Below, one piece after another: positions 1-9,500 of a stretch of 33,025 nt of DNA (within the stretch, counting starts at the first letter, position 1; each line of letters begins with the position of its first letter). The DNA is from Candidatus Poribacteria bacterium (lineage in GTDB: Bacteria; Poribacteria; WGA-4E; GCA-2687025). The notes below the pieces were generated by a model, which saw only the letters and a program-made list of their open reading frames with translations, was not told where the DNA came from and did not search any database. The position numbers and the translations under genes are program-made. The stretch is taken from positions 1 through 33,025 of the forward strand of contig NYZG01000222.1 of the NCBI GenBank assembly GCA_002687025.1. Direction: 5' to 3'.

Positions 1-516
1 ATCTCCCACAGAGCATCCGTCACAAGTTCCTTTGCCATGTGCCCTCCCCCGAGGAGGACCGTACCATACTCTTTCTGATAGGGCCTCTAAGAGCCAACGG
101 CTGGTGGGACCAGTTCTGGCGACAGAGAAAAGCAGCGTAACCAACTGGACGTGAGCACACCCGCCACACACGGTCTCCGCCGTCCGCAGATCGCGGATGC
201 TCCCGAGCGAGCACGGCTCCGCGAGCCATCAGTGGCCCTCTCGGCGGCAGTAATTGTCACATGCGCCCCGTCATCTTTCGATACATGCCTAGAAATCCTC
301 TGTCATGGCGGGTTGCGCGCCTCTCGCCGGCCGAGGGCGTCACTTTTGGGTACGCTGTCGGCGTCGGTGGATACACGACGCGAGATAGGCGTGGATCCGC
401 TCTATGAGCGGGCACACAGCCGGCCGAGGCGCGTTGGCACGGAGGTTGATATAGGAAGGACGCCACGATGGACCGAGATAGGCCGGGGAACCCGGCGCCT
501 CACCAGGGAGACGGAC

Positions 517-1428
517 ATGCTCGCCACCGCTAATTGGCACACGCGAATCCTCGCATCCGCCTGTGGTCTTGCGCTCTTCGCCATGCCCCTGCTCGCCAAC
601 GACCGGTTCGAGGACGCTGACGCGATCCACGATTCCGTGACCGCGATGGCCGACGCCGCCGCGGCACGAGACGCCGCGGGATTCGCGGCCGTCTTCACGG
701 AACAGGAGGAAGCAAGCCTCTGGGGCCAAGCGCTGCGCTACAACGGCACGCTCGCCATTGAGGCGTGGATGAATGGACTGCTCGGGCTCGTGCCGGAGGC
801 GGCGACGTACGTGGCGTCGGCTCCGAGGATCATCCTGCGGCCGGACGGGGACGCGGACGCCGCCTGGGTGACGTCGGATTGGAGTTGGGCCGTGTGGGAT
901 GGTCGCGCGACCGGGCGCATGCGGCGCGAGTCGGGCGAATGGCGCTTCCACCGAGTCGACTTCTTCGGGATGAAGGTCGTGGAGCCCGAGGCGGACATGG
1001 ACCCCACGTGGGCCACGCAGATGATCGGAGCCGCATCGGCGACCGTCGACGCTGTGGGCGCCGCGACCACGGCGTGTGACGTCCCGGGCATCGCCGCTCT
1101 CGCGCTGCCCACGTTCCGATTCGTCGAGGCGGACGGCTCCGATGCTCCCGACCCCATCGCCGCGATCACGGCGCATTGCGCTACGGGCGCGTTTGACGGC
1201 TTCAACGCCGCGTCGGCGGCCATCTACATAGACGCGCAGGCCGAGAAGGCGCTGGTGGTTGACACAAACGCCCCGGGCGACTCCCTGCGCCTCCTGCTCA
1301 GCCTGGAAGACGGGGGCTGGTTCATCGAGGCCGCCGCCTTGGGCGACCACGGCCTGGCGACGTCACTCGATGTATCCGCCCAGGGACGAGTGCTCACGTC
1401 GTGGGCGCGCATCAGGCGCGGCCTATAG
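517..1428 (+). CDS. Exported protein with NTF2/SnoaL-like fold (tentative), carrying a C-terminal W-x-x-[IL]-[KR] tag
   Basis: Internal ATG at 517 in ORF 151..1428 gives a signal peptide (MLATANWHTRILASACGLALFAMPLLAND). The body resembles a SnoaL/DUF4440-type domain (VTSDWSWAVWDGRATGRMRRESGEWRFHRVDFFGMKV). Ends LDVSAQGRVLTSWARIRRGL. Confidence 0.7.
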   Translation: MLATANWHTRILASACGLALFAMPLLANDRFEDADAIHDSVTAMADAAAARDAAGFAAVFTEQEEASLWGQALRYNGTLAIEAWMNGLLGLVPEAATYVASAPRIILRPDGDADAAWVTSDWSWAVWDGRATGRMRRESGEWRFHRVDFFGMKVVEPEADMDPTWATQMIGAASATVDAVGAATTACDVPGIAALALPTFRFVEADGSDAPDPIAAITAHCATGAFDGFNAASAAIYIDAQAEKALVVDTNAPGDSLRLLLSLEDGGWFIEAAALGDHGLATSLDVSAQGRVLTSWARIRRGL

Positions 1429-1481
1429 CCGCCACCCCTGGAGCAGCCGCCAGAGCCGCCACCAACGGCCGGAGGTCCCCG

Positions 1482-2294
1482 ATGAACGCCACGACACGAC
1501 ACATCGACGCCGGGAAGCCCGAAGCGATGGCTCCCGACACGTGCGATCCCCTCCACCTGGACGCCGCGAGCGTCCTGGCGATGCTGCGACGCGCGACGGA
1601 CGCCGTGAACGCCGGGGACAGAGAAGCCCTCGCCCGTGAGATGACCGGACAGGGCGAGCCGTTCACCTGGGATGGCTCGGAGCGAGTCTGTGGAGCGTCC
1701 TCGGTAGCGTCGCTGGTGGTGGATCACCGCGTGCTCGTCCCCAGCTCGGAGTTGCAGTTCTCGCCGTCCCGCATCGTGTTCGAGGACGAACACGCGTGGG
1801 CGGTCATCAACTGGGCATGGTCGGTGTCGGCGGGAGAGGCGATCTGCAAACTCGCGTGCGAGGACAGGAGCTGGCGCATCGCCGCCATCGATCCGATGGG
1901 CGACCGAGTTCGCCACCCCGAACCTGACTTCGATCCGCGGTCGGCGATCGACGAACTGCGCGGCGTCGTGTCCTTCCTGGCGCTGATTGAGTGCTCCCTG
2001 CAAGCCGACGCGGAGCCGACGCGTCGCTCGGGGGACGTCGACCACGGAGCTGGCCGGGCCGCACGCGGGTTGGCCGCACGCGTTGACTGCGCGGCGATGC
2101 CTGTTGCCGTGTGCGCCCATTCACGCCGGGCCCTCGCCCTGACAGAGGACCAGGGCCACGCCACGATCACGCTCGAACTGCGGCGCGCCAGCGACGAATG
2201 GCGGGTGGCCGCCGTCGCTCGCACGTCAACCTGGGAACTCGATATGAGAACCCGAAACGCGGCGGACGCCGAGTGTCCGCACACGGAGGCATGA
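1482..2294 (+). CDS. Hypothetical protein, paralogous to the preceding CDS (NTF2/SnoaL-like, tentative)
   Basis: ATG at 1482 preceded by GGAGG. The segment AVINWAWSVSAGEAICKLACEDRSWRIAAIDPMGDRVRHPEPDFDP aligns by eye with VTSDWSWAVWDGRATGRMRRESGEWRFHRVDFFGMKVVEPEADMDP of CDS 517..1428. Confidence 0.6.
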   Translation: MNATTRHIDAGKPEAMAPDTCDPLHLDAASVLAMLRRATDAVNAGDREALAREMTGQGEPFTWDGSERVCGASSVASLVVDHRVLVPSSELQFSPSRIVFEDEHAWAVINWAWSVSAGEAICKLACEDRSWRIAAIDPMGDRVRHPEPDFDPRSAIDELRGVVSFLALIECSLQADAEPTRRSGDVDHGAGRAARGLAARVDCAAMPVAVCAHSRRALALTEDQGHATITLELRRASDEWRVAAVARTSTWELDMRTRNAADAECPHTEA

Positions 2295-2297
2295 GCC

Positions 2298-3650
2298 ATG
2301 AGAAGGGCATTCCTAGCAGCAGCGATACTCGCCTGCCTTGCCATGCGAGGCGTCGCACAGGGCGCTGAAGCGCGCAACGAGTGGAAGCCGGTTAGACCAC
2401 GTGCGACGGCGGTGCTCGAAGCTTTGACGACCGACGACGGCGAAGTCGCGACGACCACCGGCGGCGACACCGTATCCGGCGCAGGCGGGCCGCCAACTCT
2501 CAGCGTCGGCATGTCCAAGGTCTTCTACATGCGGAACGGCGACATGTTCGAGGGCTCCGTGCAGGCGATCTCCGATGACGGCGTCGTCACACTCGAGACG
2601 TCGGACGGCGTGCTGTACATCCCCGCAGGCCAATTCCTGAAAGAGACTGCGCGCGTCACGAAGAACACAGGCACGCAGTACCGCGGCGAGATCCTCTCCG
2701 AGGACGCCGTAGGCTTCGCGCTGCGGACGAACTACGGCGAGATCGTCGTCAGCAAGACCGACATCCAATCCATGTCGCGGTACCTCGGCGAGAAGCAGAT
2801 TGCCAGACGCGAGGAGCGTCGGCGCTTCTTCCAGGGCGACGAGACCTTGACGCACCTGTTCCTCGACCCAACCGCGTTCGGCTTGGAGGAACGCACCTTC
2901 TACGTAACGGGCATCTCGCTAGGCTTCGGCTTCACCAACAACTTCATGCTGATGTCTCGCATGTTCGACAGCGTCAACGGCGACATCAACCTGGGTCCCC
3001 AGTTCACGCTCCTGAAGCGACGCCGTGGATCCTCCGAGATCGCCGTCGCAATCGGCGGCCGGCTCTACACAACGCACGACATGCGCCAGGAATACAGTCG
3101 GTACGGCCACTTCATCGACTACAACGGCGCGAAGGTCGACGACCTAGATCGCGACGATCGGATGCGTGACGTCGAGGAACACCTCGTGGACGCGAGCAAG
3201 CGCGCCAACGAGGAGGTCTTCGGCGAGGTGTACAGCGTCATGAGTTGGCGCGGCGGGCTCCGCGACGGCCGTGGGAAATGGGGACTCCACCTCGGCGCCA
3301 AGACGAACAGCCTCGCTTGGCAGGAACGGCCGGCGCTCAAGGCCGGGAGCGAATGGCGCTCCTTCAAGCCGTATCGCGTCTGGCTCGCGCTCGACTACGA
3401 CATGAGCAAGCGCGTGAAGTTCCTGACGGAGATATTCGCCGACAACGGCTGGCGTTGGCGCAACTTCGAGACGGTCGTCGACGACTACTTCGCCGACGAC
3501 ACGCCGGGCGTCCTGGACTTCACCGAGGGCACGTACCGTCCCGTCGACATCGACCTCGGTTTCCTGATCGCTCCGACCGACACGCTGCGCATCGGCGCGC
3601 ACTTCCAGGATCCCTACATCACGTTCTACTGGAAATTCGCGCAGTTCTAA
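2298..3650 (+). CDS. Exported putative outer-membrane beta-barrel protein with N-terminal Sm/SH3-like repeats
   Basis: Signal peptide MRRAFLAAAILACLAMRGVAQGA. Two repeats of the type NGDMFEGSVQAISDDGVVTLETSDGVLYIPAGQF. C-terminus ITFYWKFAQF ends in an aromatic residue, as in outer-membrane barrels. Confidence 0.75.
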   Translation: MRRAFLAAAILACLAMRGVAQGAEARNEWKPVRPRATAVLEALTTDDGEVATTTGGDTVSGAGGPPTLSVGMSKVFYMRNGDMFEGSVQAISDDGVVTLETSDGVLYIPAGQFLKETARVTKNTGTQYRGEILSEDAVGFALRTNYGEIVVSKTDIQSMSRYLGEKQIARREERRRFFQGDETLTHLFLDPTAFGLEERTFYVTGISLGFGFTNNFMLMSRMFDSVNGDINLGPQFTLLKRRRGSSEIAVAIGGRLYTTHDMRQEYSRYGHFIDYNGAKVDDLDRDDRMRDVEEHLVDASKRANEEVFGEVYSVMSWRGGLRDGRGKWGLHLGAKTNSLAWQERPALKAGSEWRSFKPYRVWLALDYDMSKRVKFLTEIFADNGWRWRNFETVVDDYFADDTPGVLDFTEGTYRPVDIDLGFLIAPTDTLRIGAHFQDPYITFYWKFAQF

Positions 3651-3661
3651 GGAGGCGACAG

Positions 3662-4183
3662 ATGCGACTTCTGAGGCTGGTGGCCGCTGTCACATGCCTG
3701 ACGGTAGCGGGGTCGTCTCTGGCGACGGCCCCGCCCACGGGAGCCCTGCGCGACGATGGCGTCACGACGATGTCGCGCATACGTCGGCTCCGCGTCGTGC
3801 GCATGGCGAGGGACTGGGACGGCAAGACGGTGACGCTGGAACGGCGCGACGGCGAGCGCATCCGTGGCCGCCTCGCCCGGGTGCGCGAAGATCGGTTCAC
3901 GATTACCAATGACTCCGGCGACTCTACGACGGTACCCATCGACGATGTGTCCGCGGTGACACTCCATCCCGACAAGGCGGATCTGCTACTCGGGGGACTC
4001 ATGGGCGTGGGGGCCGCGGCCGTCGCGGGCGGCGTTGTCGGGCTTGGTGGGGACGTCTCGTCACGGGCCGTGGGGTTCGCGGCGATCGGCGGGGCGCTTC
4101 TCGGCTCGCTGCTGGGAATACGCCTGCTACATCAGGACACCGTGGTGGACCTCGACGCGCCGCCGCATCAGGTGCGGTGGTAG
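3662..4183 (+). CDS. Exported/membrane protein with Sm-like beta domain and glycine-rich hydrophobic C-terminal segment
   Basis: ATG at 3662 after AAGGAGG (…ttctaaggaggcgacagatg). Signal peptide MRLLRLVAAVTCLTVAGSSLA. Domain DGKTVTLERRDGERIRGRLARVREDRFTITNDSGDSTTVPIDDVSAVTL, then LLLGGLMGVGAAAVAGGVVGLGG. Confidence 0.7.
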   Translation: MRLLRLVAAVTCLTVAGSSLATAPPTGALRDDGVTTMSRIRRLRVVRMARDWDGKTVTLERRDGERIRGRLARVREDRFTITNDSGDSTTVPIDDVSAVTLHPDKADLLLGGLMGVGAAAVAGGVVGLGGDVSSRAVGFAAIGGALLGSLLGIRLLHQDTVVDLDAPPHQVRW

Positions 4184-4312
4184 AACGCCGGCGCCTCGCC
4201 GCGCCTATCGCCGCGAATGTCGCGCGACGCGCTACAGTCCCTTGCCTTTGCAGCGGGAGGCCGGGCCGATGCCGGGCGACGTATCGACCGGCATCGCGTC
4301 GCGGGGCACAGC

Positions 4313-5149
4313 CTACGGCATGGGGCCTGCCATGGCGGCGGCGATGGCAGGGGTTGGGTTGTCGAGCCACTCCTCGTCCCAGCCGAGCTCGCGAAGGATC
4401 GACGGCGCCTGCTCGATGCACGCCTCCAGCTCGCGAACGGGTGTCCACTCGCGATGCGTTGTCACGTCCGGCAGGGCGACGATCTCCCCTACCTGCGTCA
4501 TCGCGCGATCAATGCGCGCGCACAAGCTCCGGCCCATGCGCGTCTCGCTCGCGGCTCGCGCGAGCCACTTCGAGTAGGGGAACGGCCCGCGCTCCGCGAG
4601 GCAACACATCTTCCACAGGCATTGAGCGATCTCCGCGGCGACCGCGACGGTGGTTGCTGGGTCGCCTCGCCTCGCGTGGCGCAAGGCCCCCTTGACCGCG
4701 AGGACGCGGCCCATGAGCCACCGGAGCTTCGCCTCCGCAACGGGCGGCGGATATCGCGCGAACTCGCAGCGCATGGCCGCGACGCGCGCGTCATCGCCCG
4801 CGATGGCGCGTGAATTCAGGAAGGTCCAGAGGCGTTCGTCGTGACCGGCCCGGAACTGATCGGCAAGGTCGGCGGCGTCGTAGAACGTCCAATGCGCTTC
4901 GTAGTCGCCGCGATCTGCGAACACCTGACCCGTAGAGCCGTACTCGCGCGCCTCGTCGGGCGTGAGCCGCTCGCGATCGCCCACGATCCACAGGTCGAGG
5001 TCGGACGTATCGTCATGGTAACCGGCGCCCCTGCTTCCCACGAGCAGGAGGGCCGCGCCAGCGCCCAGATCGAGCGTCCGCCGCATCGCACGGTCGACGA
5101 ACGCGCGGAACTCGACCGGGATTCCGTCGCGGCCCATATCCTCGGTCAT
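4313..5149 (-). CDS. Nucleotidyltransferase-fold protein
   Basis: LLVGSRGAGYHDDTSDLDLWIVGD matches the GS…DxD signature of the Pol-beta-like NTase superfamily. The start abuts the stop of the upstream Gfo/Idh gene. Confidence 0.75.
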   Translation of the reverse strand: MTEDMGRDGIPVEFRAFVDRAMRRTLDLGAGAALLLVGSRGAGYHDDTSDLDLWIVGDRERLTPDEAREYGSTGQVFADRGDYEAHWTFYDAADLADQFRAGHDERLWTFLNSRAIAGDDARVAAMRCEFARYPPPVAEAKLRWLMGRVLAVKGALRHARRGDPATTVAVAAEIAQCLWKMCCLAERGPFPYSKWLARAASETRMGRSLCARIDRAMTQVGEIVALPDVTTHREWTPVRELEACIEQAPSILRELGWDEEWLDNPTPAIAAAMAGPMP

Positions 5150-6271
5150 CTAGCCGGTCGGGTGGCCGTGTACCGTCGGCAACGGATGCGGACGGACAAG
5201 GATGCCGCCCTGCTCGTACGACTCCATCGCCGCCCACGTGTACTCAAGCGCGGCCAGGGCGTCGCGCCCGGATGCGCGCAACTGATGCACCGGCACGCCG
5301 TTCGTGACGTCCTCCAGGTAGGCGTGGATGCGCAGTGGGAACGTCTCCCCGAAGTCGGATATCCCCGACTCATGGACGGTCGGGACCGGCGACGACCCCA
5401 TCGTCATGTTCTCGGGATTCGCCGCGCCTTCGGTTCCCGGCGCCGGGAAGAACGTCATCTTCTCGATGCAGTTCTCTATGCAGAACGTGCCGCGGGTCCC
5501 CGCGACCTCGACGCTCCACCACCCACCGAGCCCGAAGGTGGCGTCGCCACGCTGACTCAGCAGGTAGCCCATCGCGCCGTTCTGGAAACGCATGTGAATG
5601 CTGTTGATGGACAGCATCAGGTCGCCGGCGCTCTTGCGGAAGCTGGGTCGGTCGAAGAACGCCTGCACCTGCATCACGTCGCCGCAGAAGTAGCGCATGA
5701 CGCTGAACGGATGCGACAGGAACGCCTTCACATGGAAGTACTGATCGCCGCCCACGGGGCCGCCACCGCCCTGTCCGTACGTATACTCGCCGCCTGCGAA
5801 GCCCATCTTGTGGAGGCAGTAGACGAGTTCGCCCACCTCGCCGTCTTCGATGTACTGCATCGCGCGATCCGCGGGTGGCGTGAAGTAGTGGTTCAGATTG
5901 CAGCCGAGATACAGCCCCTTCTCCGCCGCCTTCGCGACCATCAGACGGGCCTCGGTGACGTCGTTGGAGATGGGCTTCTCGACGAGCACGTTCTTGCCCG
6001 CCTCGAGCGCCTGCATCGTGGGTTCGAAGTGCCAGCTTCCGTTCTCCGTGCCACCGGTGGTGACGTCGACGATGTCGAGATCGGGCTCGTTCTCGAGCAT
6101 CGCCTTCAAGCTGTAGTACGCCTTCACTCCGAGGCGCTCCGCGGCATCGTCGGCGCGGCCCTTGATGGTGTCACATACGGCAACGAGATCGGCGAGCTCG
6201 TCGGCCGAGTGGCAGTTGGCGTGGTTGTTGCCAATGCCCTTCATACCGACGATTCCGACTTTCAGCGCCAT
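5150..6271 (-). CDS. Gfo/Idh/MocA family oxidoreductase
   Basis: N-terminal Rossmann motif KVGIVGMKGIGNNHANC; DIVDVTTGG; EAGKNVLVEKPISNDVTEARLMVAKA (EKP motif). Confidence 0.93.
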   Translation of the reverse strand: MALKVGIVGMKGIGNNHANCHSADELADLVAVCDTIKGRADDAAERLGVKAYYSLKAMLENEPDLDIVDVTTGGTENGSWHFEPTMQALEAGKNVLVEKPISNDVTEARLMVAKAAEKGLYLGCNLNHYFTPPADRAMQYIEDGEVGELVYCLHKMGFAGGEYTYGQGGGGPVGGDQYFHVKAFLSHPFSVMRYFCGDVMQVQAFFDRPSFRKSAGDLMLSINSIHMRFQNGAMGYLLSQRGDATFGLGGWWSVEVAGTRGTFCIENCIEKMTFFPAPGTEGAANPENMTMGSSPVPTVHESGISDFGETFPLRIHAYLEDVTNGVPVHQLRASGRDALAALEYTWAAMESYEQGGILVRPHPLPTVHGHPTG

Positions 6272-6361
6272 TGGTTGTCCTCTCGGGTCCTATCTGGCTA
6301 GAGACGCCCTCAGTCCGGCGTAACCCGTGTATGCTGGCGGTTTCGTGTGCGCGGGTCAAGT

Positions 6362-6377
6362 ACCGCCACGTGGCGGT
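6362..6377. promoter_or_regulatory. Perfect 16-bp palindrome upstream of the Gfo/Idh gene (candidate operator)
   Basis: ACCGCCACGTGGCGGT is identical to its reverse complement. It is intergenic, about 90-105 bp upstream of the start at 6271(-). Confidence 0.4.
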
Positions 6378-6561
6378 GTTCTCTACGGGGATGGTGTTGG
6401 TCTGTTGGGTGTGCGCGCTGGCTACAACATCGGCCGCCGGGAACGGCGCCGGGGCGTATGGCCACGCGGGATTCCTCGTCGCGATGCTCCGTCGGAATGA
6501 CACACTGTGGTGCGTGGGGTCGCCCGATACTATCGCGAGTTAGGAACACCCACGTGCCGGG

Positions 6562-9500
6562 CTACTGTGCTGATTCGGATTCCGCGATGGGCACTTCGAC
6601 GTAGATGGTCGTGCCCTCGCCGACAGTGGACTCCACGCGCAGACCACCACCAACGGACTGCAGCCGCTCCTCCATGGCAAGAAGCCCGAAGCGTTCCTCA
6701 ACAGGCCCAGCCATCACTTTCTCTGGATCGAAGCCAACCCCATCGTCCTCGATGAGTACATGGAGTCTACGGTTGCGCTCCCGCATGATGAGGCTGATGG
6801 ACTTCGCTTCGGCGTGGCGGACGATGTTCGTAAGCGCCCCATGAACCACGCGGTATACCGCGATCTCCACATCCTCGGACAGGCCATAGCCATCCTCGCT
6901 ATCGGCGTAGAACTCCGCGGTGACCCCTAGCTGAGCGCCCAGGCTGTCCACATCCTGACTCAACGCGACGTTGAGGCCGAAGTGGTCGACAGAGCTGGGA
7001 CGGAGCCCGAACGATAGCGTGCGCACACGCTCCAGCGCGTCGCCGGTGGCCTCGCGTAGCTCTCCTACGCGCCGACGGACGGCATCCAGTGTGTTGGCGT
7101 CTTCGAGCACTCTGAGACTGACCAGCAAGGAACTCAGCGCCTGGCCGGTCTGGTCGTGTAGCTCTCGAGCGATCCGCGTCCTTTCCTCCTCCTGCGCAGA
7201 CAGGATGCGCCGTAGGAGGAGCGTTCTTTCCCTCTGGGACCTGCTCAGTTCCTGTTCCGCGCGGACGCGGTCTTCGAGCTCACGATTGAGCTCTTCCGTG
7301 CGCACCCTTACGCGCTCCTCAAGACGGCGCTCGTACTGCTTCCGCTCGGTGATGTCGCGGGTAATGGCCGCGACCGGCCCTTCCTGCATGGGGACAAAGT
7401 GCGTCTCGCGTGTGTGGAGTTCCTCCCCGATAGTCAGTTCGTATTCCACTATCTGCACTTCGCCAGTTGCCATCGCCGCGTGGATGGCTTCCAGAACCCG
7501 CGCGGCCACTGCCGGAGGAGCGACGTCCCTCGCGGCTTTCCCCAGTAGCTCCTCGCGAGGAAGGTACATCGCCGTATCGCGGCCGCCATGGACGGACTGG
7601 ATGACGCCATCGCCATCGAGTTCATAGATCAGATCGGGCATCGCGTCGAACAGCGCCTGCCTGTTCGATGCGCGTACCGCCAGTTCTGCCTCCGCCTCTC
7701 TGCGTTCGGTGATGTCGCGAATCGCCGTCACGCGAGCGCGTCGGCCCTTCCACACGGTGTTGCGGGCTCGGATCTCCACCGGGAACGTGGTCGCATCCTT
7801 CCGAAGCGCCAGATGCTCGTACGGGCCGTAGCCCCCGTGCGTCCGTTCCTCCCTCACGCGCGCCCTCGACTCCGGCGCAAGGAGGTCCGGAACGCGCTTG
7901 CCGGCCAACTCCGCGGCGCTGTACCCGAGCATCTCCGCGAACCGGTCGTTCACATGCAGAATGCCGTCGTCATCGCTAATGCCGATGCCCTCGAAGCTGG
8001 CTTCCGCAAGCGTGCGGAAGCGCTCTTCGCTTTCCCGCAGTTCCTCTTGCGCCTCCATCAGCTCCGTGATGTCGCGGTTTATACCGATGAGACCGACGAT
8101 CTCCCCGTCGGCGTCTCTGACGGGCGCCTTCGTCACGTGCTTCCACCCGTGCCTATGGTCGGCCCGCACCATCGGCTCGTGGATGTTCGTGACCAGCTCT
8201 CCCGTCGTGAGCAGCCTGTCCTCCTCGGCGCGGAGGACGTGTGCGCGATCCTCGGGAACGAGATCGTCGTCGGTCTTGCCCACCAAGTCGTTGGGGTCCT
8301 GCATGCCGTGCTCACGCGCGGTCGCCTCATTCGCACGGAGGAATCGAGACTCGCGGTCCTTGAAGTAGATCGCGTCGGGGATGCCGGTCATCAACGCGTG
8401 GAAAAGGCGCTGCTCCTCCAGCAACTGCTCCTCGACCGCCTTGCGCTCCGTGATGTCCGTGAGGACCACCATCAGACCCAGCAGATCGCCGTCCTCATCT
8501 TGCACGGCCGCGCCAGCTCTGTCTGCCCAGAGTGTGGAGCCGTCCTTGCGCACAAATCGACTCTCGCTCCGTGTGCCCCGCGCCCGGCCCGTGGCGACCT
8601 CGCGATACCGTCGGCCCAGGTCCTCCCGGTCCTCGAGGTGCACGACATCCATCACGGACATCTCGACGAGCTCTTCGCGCGCGTACCCGAGCATCTCGCA
8701 CAGCGCGGGGTTGACGTCGATGATTCTTCCCGCTGGGTCCGCGAATCCGATCGCGACGTTGGACGCCTCGAAGAGCGCTCCATAGCGGGCCTCCGCCCGC
8801 ATCAGGGCCTCCCGCGTCTCCACGAACTCGGTCACATCTCGATTGATCCCGATCAACCCATCCACGCGACCGGCAGCGTCGCGCGTCGGGACCTTGGTCA
8901 CATGCGTCCACACGGCCCCGTCATCTGTGTCGTAGCGCTCGACTGATCCAACAACCGGCTCCCCGGTTTCGAAGAGCGTCTGCTCCTGGGCCTGGTAGTC
9001 TTGCGCGTAGCCCTCAGGGACGAAGTCGAGGTCCGTCCTACCGCCCAGGTCGTCCGCATGCTCTACACCCATATTGGCCAGGACGGCGGAATTCACGTGT
9101 GTAAAGCGATGCTCTCGGTCCTTGAAGTAGATCTGATCCGGCAATCGGTCCATCAGAGCACGGAACAGGCGTTCCATTCGTCCAGCCGTCTCCTGCGCGC
9201 GCTTCGGGCCCGTGATGTCCCGCAGAGCGCACACAACAGCCGTGTCTCCCGACTCGGGCTCGCCTATCCTGTGCGCTGTACAGCTGAAGTAGCGGGCGCC
9301 GTCGTCTGTTGGGACTCGAACCTCGCGCACGCAGGCAACACCTGTCACATTCGCCTCCTGCCCCGCGGCGTCCAACGACTCCATGAGCTCGGAGGGAATC
9401 CCCAACTCTCCCCAGGTCTTCCCCACGGTCGGCCCGGTCGCCGCGCTCACGCCTCGGAGACCGTCAGGGGAGGCGTACAGACACCGCCCGTCGGAATCAT

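Noticed and set aside
340-1350. 336-aa minus-strand ORF
   Set aside because: Antisense to the NTF2-like exported protein; composition typical of a shadow ORF.
4841-6301. 486-aa plus-strand ORF
   Set aside because: Antisense to the well-supported Gfo/Idh and nucleotidyltransferase genes; no domain motifs.
7588-8946. 452-aa plus-strand ORF
   Set aside because: Antisense to the histidine kinase, which has clear domain motifs.
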